Assembly: GCA_002420185.1 (NCBI GenBank)
Contig: DIHO01000011.1
Location: forward strand, 62,001-126,000
Direction: 5' to 3'
Source: Opitutales bacterium UBA5694
GTDB lineage: Bacteria; Verrucomicrobiota; Verrucomicrobiia; Opitutales; Opitutaceae
Length of the DNA stretch: 64,000 nt
Shown here: positions 61,382-64,000 of the stretch, piece by piece
Layout: the number at the start of each line of letters is the position of its first letter
How positions within the stretch are numbered: position 1 is the first letter of the stretch
Notes under the pieces: model-generated
Seen by the model: the letters and a program-made list of their open reading frames with translations, nothing else
What the model was told of the DNA's origin: nothing
Databases searched by the model: none
Translations under genes and position numbers: made by a program

Positions 61382-64000
61382 TTAAAGATCGAAATCGGTC
61401 ACTCTAAGATTTTTCTTCTGCCAGTAGCCTTCCTCGCTCTGGAAGCCATACATTGAAGCCTTGAAGTCGCCCACAACGTCCACATTCGCTCCATCTTCAG
61501 GGACAGGAATGCCCACGGCCCAAAGGGCTCCATTCACGATCATGCGTCGAGTGCCCTCTGCTTCCAGATCGTTGGACGAGCCCATTGTCGTCGTGAAGAC
61601 CTTACCTTTTTCCCCCCCGGGGATTTGGTAGCTCTTTGTCCATGCGACTGGCATCATTGGGTCGTTCTTATGGAAGCCCTCTTCTTTCCCGTACCTTGGA
61701 ACTCTTTCGTAAGGTCCTGGACCAACCGCTGAATGTTGCTTGCCCATTCCTGCCACGACCTCTCCCAATACGATTGGTTTGCTATCACCAGGAAGTGGCA
61801 AAGGAACTCCGTAAACGTCGGTTGGACCCCATATGTCGCCTTTGCCAATGCCATTGCCGATTTCGTGGTTACCTACCAAAATACCGCGAGTACTTTCGTG
61901 CTTGTGCCAACCGTGATGGCTCACCCAAGTCGAGCCTAGAACTAATTCACCAAACCCGTTTTTCCAGGCTTTCTTTTCGCCGCTGTAGTTGAAACTATAA
62001 TGCACGTACCTAGAATTCTTGTCTTCAATATTGAAGGCGTGGGTTGCGGTTCGCAATCCAATCACGGGTTTTCCCAACTTCAAATAGTCGTCGATCTCTT
62101 TCATCTGGTTGTTTGGCAAATCTCTGAAACGAGTAGCGATGATCATCAGATCAGCGGTGCGCAACGCTTCCAGACCAGGAAGGTTATTTCCAAAGTTGGG
62201 ATCGATCAATCCTGGCTCGCCCGGATGCTGTGCATAGAGGACGGTGCAGTCGAAACCATGGCGCTGTGAAAGAATCTTACCGAGTTGCGACATCGCCTCT
62301 TCGGAACGGTACTCTTCGTCTCCTGAGATAAGGACAATGCTCTTACCCTTCCCAGATCCAGACTTGCCAGGATAGGATTGCCACTGCTTGGCAGCAGAAC
62401 CCGTTACCAATCCTTTCGGAAAAGGATGCTCCTTCAGTATCTCATCAACCATATAAAAATTTTGACGTTCTTTGGTCGCCTCTCGAACCGCAGCTACTTT
62501 TTCGGGTTTAATGGCTTTCGCCAGCGCTTTCTTGTCACCAAATTTGGCTCTCACATAAGTGAGTACTCCCGCGATTTCCTTATCGTTAAGCATGCCCCCA
62601 AAACCGGTCATCGGCGGGACACCGGTAGTTGGGTCGTAAGTCCTTCCGGCCACTTCGATAGCTCCCCAAAGTCCCTTCAGGACGATCTTGATCAGTCGTT
62701 CGTCCTCGCCCATGACCCACTCATTCGCATTCAACGGCGGGTAAATGTTTGGAATCGTCCCTTTACCATTGGCAGCATGGCAAGTCTTGCAGTGAGCATC
62801 TCGATGATAGACCTCTTCACCCAGTCGGTAGAGCTCAAGGTCATCCTTCGAAAGATTAATTTGCTCAACCCTAACTTCGCCTTGTTTCCTGTCGTAGAAT
62901 TCAAAATTCCCTGCTAAAAATTCCTTCGCAGAATGGTTGCCCGCGAGATTTAGTTTTCCCGACTCATAGAGAACCTTGGCATCATCTTCGAGAGTGGTAA
63001 AAACGGCTTCGTAGGCCCTTCCCATCCATTTAGTTACGGGTTTCTTGAGACCTTCCAATGCGATTTCTGCCCCTTCCTCGTTGTTCTGCCAAGAGGACGC
63101 AACAATCGCTTCCAAGCGAACGCGAGGATGCACATCTACCGCGGCTTTCATAAAAAGATCATGACTGTTGGGAATCTTATCGTAAGTGTATCTCAAAACA
63201 CGAACCGCTCCCGACCTAACCTTATGATCCTCATGATTGAGACAAAGCTCAAGAATCCCCTGATCTACTTGGTTTTGACCCCAGGTTGCCCAAAGCGCCT
63301 CCAGAAGATTGCGGCCATAGTTCGAATCATTTTTATCCAGTCCTCGAACCCATTTTTTAACGGCGGGAATCACCTTGTTCGCTGGGTGTCCTCGAATCTC
63401 ACGACGAGTCCGATACCGAGTGCGATACTCGTGTTCTTTCAGATTTTCCAGTAGTTGGCTGACAGAGGCTCCTGCCACCTGAACGGGTTTGACAAGGGGT
63501 CGCGATGGATACGTAACCCTGTAGATTCTACCGTGATCGGAGTCGCGATTAGGGTCGCGAGCACTGTGTTGCATATGGCCAATTAGCGGGTTGTGCCAGT
63601 CCACAATGTAAAGCGATCCATCAGGGGCGAACTCCATATCTACCGGTCGGAAATTCGGATCAGTCGACATGATCAAGTCCTGCTTTAGCTCACCCGTAAA
63701 TCCCGCACCATCTTCTACGACACTGTGGTGCTTCGTACCCAAAAAGCCGATCGTGTTGTTGATAAGAAAGTCCCCCTGAGTGTCTTCCGGAAAGTGTCGT
63801 GAAGAAACGAATTCGGTTCCCGAAGTGGGCCGTACACGGTGCGTGGTAAACTGTGCCAGTTTTTCGATTTCCTGTCCGTGTGGTATTTTTGCTGACAATG
63901 GCAAAGACCACCAATTCGCTCCTCCGGACGCGTCAGAAAGGAAGGTTTGGCCGTAGTCGTCAATAGCGACACCCCAAGGATTGGATACGTCAACTTGCAT
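61382..64000 (-). CDS. Propeller-HEAT-cytochrome c-ThuA protein, 5' end outside window
   Basis: The last 872 or more residues of a PVC-type exported protein; the gene begins beyond the right edge. Domains visible: propeller end (about 1-160 of the visible part, FAPDGSLYIVDWHNPLIGHM and GRIYRVTYPSRP), HEAT-like helices (about 170-370), cytochrome c (about 390-510) with the haem site CKTCHAANGKGT and a later Met, and a ThuA domain from about 565 to 845 (KSIVLISGDEEYRSEEAMSQ, LKLGKPVIGLRTATHAF, ELVLGSTWVSHHGWHKHE). Such fusions are widespread in PVC bacteria and are thought to link sugar oxidation to the electron chain. The sulfatase 57 bp downstream may share its mRNA. Confidence 0.92.
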   Translation of the reverse strand: MQVDVSNPWGVAIDDYGQTFLSDASGGANWWSLPLSAKIPHGQEIEKLAQFTTHRVRPTSGTEFVSSRHFPEDTQGDFLINNTIGFLGTKHHSVVEDGAGFTGELKQDLIMSTDPNFRPVDMEFAPDGSLYIVDWHNPLIGHMQHSARDPNRDSDHGRIYRVTYPSRPLVKPVQVAGASVSQLLENLKEHEYRTRYRTRREIRGHPANKVIPAVKKWVRGLDKNDSNYGRNLLEALWATWGQNQVDQGILELCLNHEDHKVRSGAVRVLRYTYDKIPNSHDLFMKAAVDVHPRVRLEAIVASSWQNNEEGAEIALEGLKKPVTKWMGRAYEAVFTTLEDDAKVLYESGKLNLAGNHSAKEFLAGNFEFYDRKQGEVRVEQINLSKDDLELYRLGEEVYHRDAHCKTCHAANGKGTIPNIYPPLNANEWVMGEDERLIKIVLKGLWGAIEVAGRTYDPTTGVPPMTGFGGMLNDKEIAGVLTYVRAKFGDKKALAKAIKPEKVAAVREATKERQNFYMVDEILKEHPFPKGLVTGSAAKQWQSYPGKSGSGKGKSIVLISGDEEYRSEEAMSQLGKILSQRHGFDCTVLYAQHPGEPGLIDPNFGNNLPGLEALRTADLMIIATRFRDLPNNQMKEIDDYLKLGKPVIGLRTATHAFNIEDKNSRYVHYSFNYSGEKKAWKNGFGELVLGSTWVSHHGWHKHESTRGILVGNHEIGNGIGKGDIWGPTDVYGVPLPLPGDSKPIVLGEVVAGMGKQHSAVGPGPYERVPRYGKEEGFHKNDPMMPVAWTKSYQIPGGEKGKVFTTTMGSSNDLEAEGTRRMIVNGALWAVGIPVPEDGANVDVVGDFKASMYGFQSEEGYWQKKNLRVTDFDL

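Noticed and set aside
1..64000. CRISPR array, IS element, prophage or toxin-antitoxin module
   Set aside because: No regularly spaced direct repeats, transposase, phage structural gene or recognisable toxin pair was found on either strand.

Overview
The window looks like a chromosomal segment of a free-living, probably marine, member of the PVC superphylum, most likely Verrucomicrobia (Opitutae-like). The grounds are gene families rather than any marker phylogeny: a DUF1549/DUF1553 cytochrome with an adjacent Tat-exported DUF1501 protein, PVC-type propeller/HEAT proteins fused to cupredoxin or cytochrome c plus ThuA domains, seven intact formylglycine sulfatases, a Tat-type Gfo/Idh/MocA oxidoreductase and two SSS symporters. 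No transposase, phage gene or CRISPR array is visible. Mixed orientation and many gene remnants suggest slow erosion rather than recent island insertion.

Layout. 1-4.2 kb: end of a coiled-coil membrane protein, APS kinase, a broken ABC ATPase, acylphosphatase, a pair of uncharacterised helical proteins (one sigma-factor-like) and a small RNase III-like protein. 4.2-34 kb: the accessory catabolic region. It holds a Gfo/Idh/MocA oxidoreductase, a DhnA-type aldolase, a lactonase-fold propeller, the DUF1549/DUF1501 pair, an SDR, six sulfatases, a TonB-dependent receptor, two SSS symporters, a LacI regulator and an esterase. Taken together these fit uptake across the outer membrane, desulfation in periplasm and cytoplasm, Na+-driven import and oxidation of a sulfated sugar or similar ligand. 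No glycoside hydrolase or polysaccharide lyase is recognisable here. 34-52 kb: housekeeping genes, namely an M48 lipoprotein protease, TPR protein, dnaX, SRP RNA, acs, rho, hisF, a glyoxalase, mtaB, a CPBP protease, thiL, tsaE, an R/G-rich putative nucleic-acid-binding protein and tRNA-Leu(GAG). 52-64 kb: a decayed stretch, then a ThuA lipoprotein, an SGNH-propeller-cupredoxin fusion, an ankyrin lipoprotein, a C15-like peptidase, a seventh sulfatase and a truncated propeller-cytochrome-ThuA protein running off the right edge.

Things the gene list alone would miss: a 12-A slippery run in dnaX where slippage in either direction ends translation within a few codons (a gamma/tau switch); an SRP RNA upstream of dnaX; a strong terminator with no upstream gene at 35.6 kb; a family of palindromic REP-like repeats, several headed by GTAG; a 74-codon open frame directly behind the UAG stop of the M48 protease; and at least seven pseudogene remnants (ABC ATPase, alanine/glycine:cation symporter, sulfatase, prepilin, HemN, TIGR02603-type haem-domain protein, one unidentified). 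All assignments come from reading translations and motifs by eye; no database search was run.
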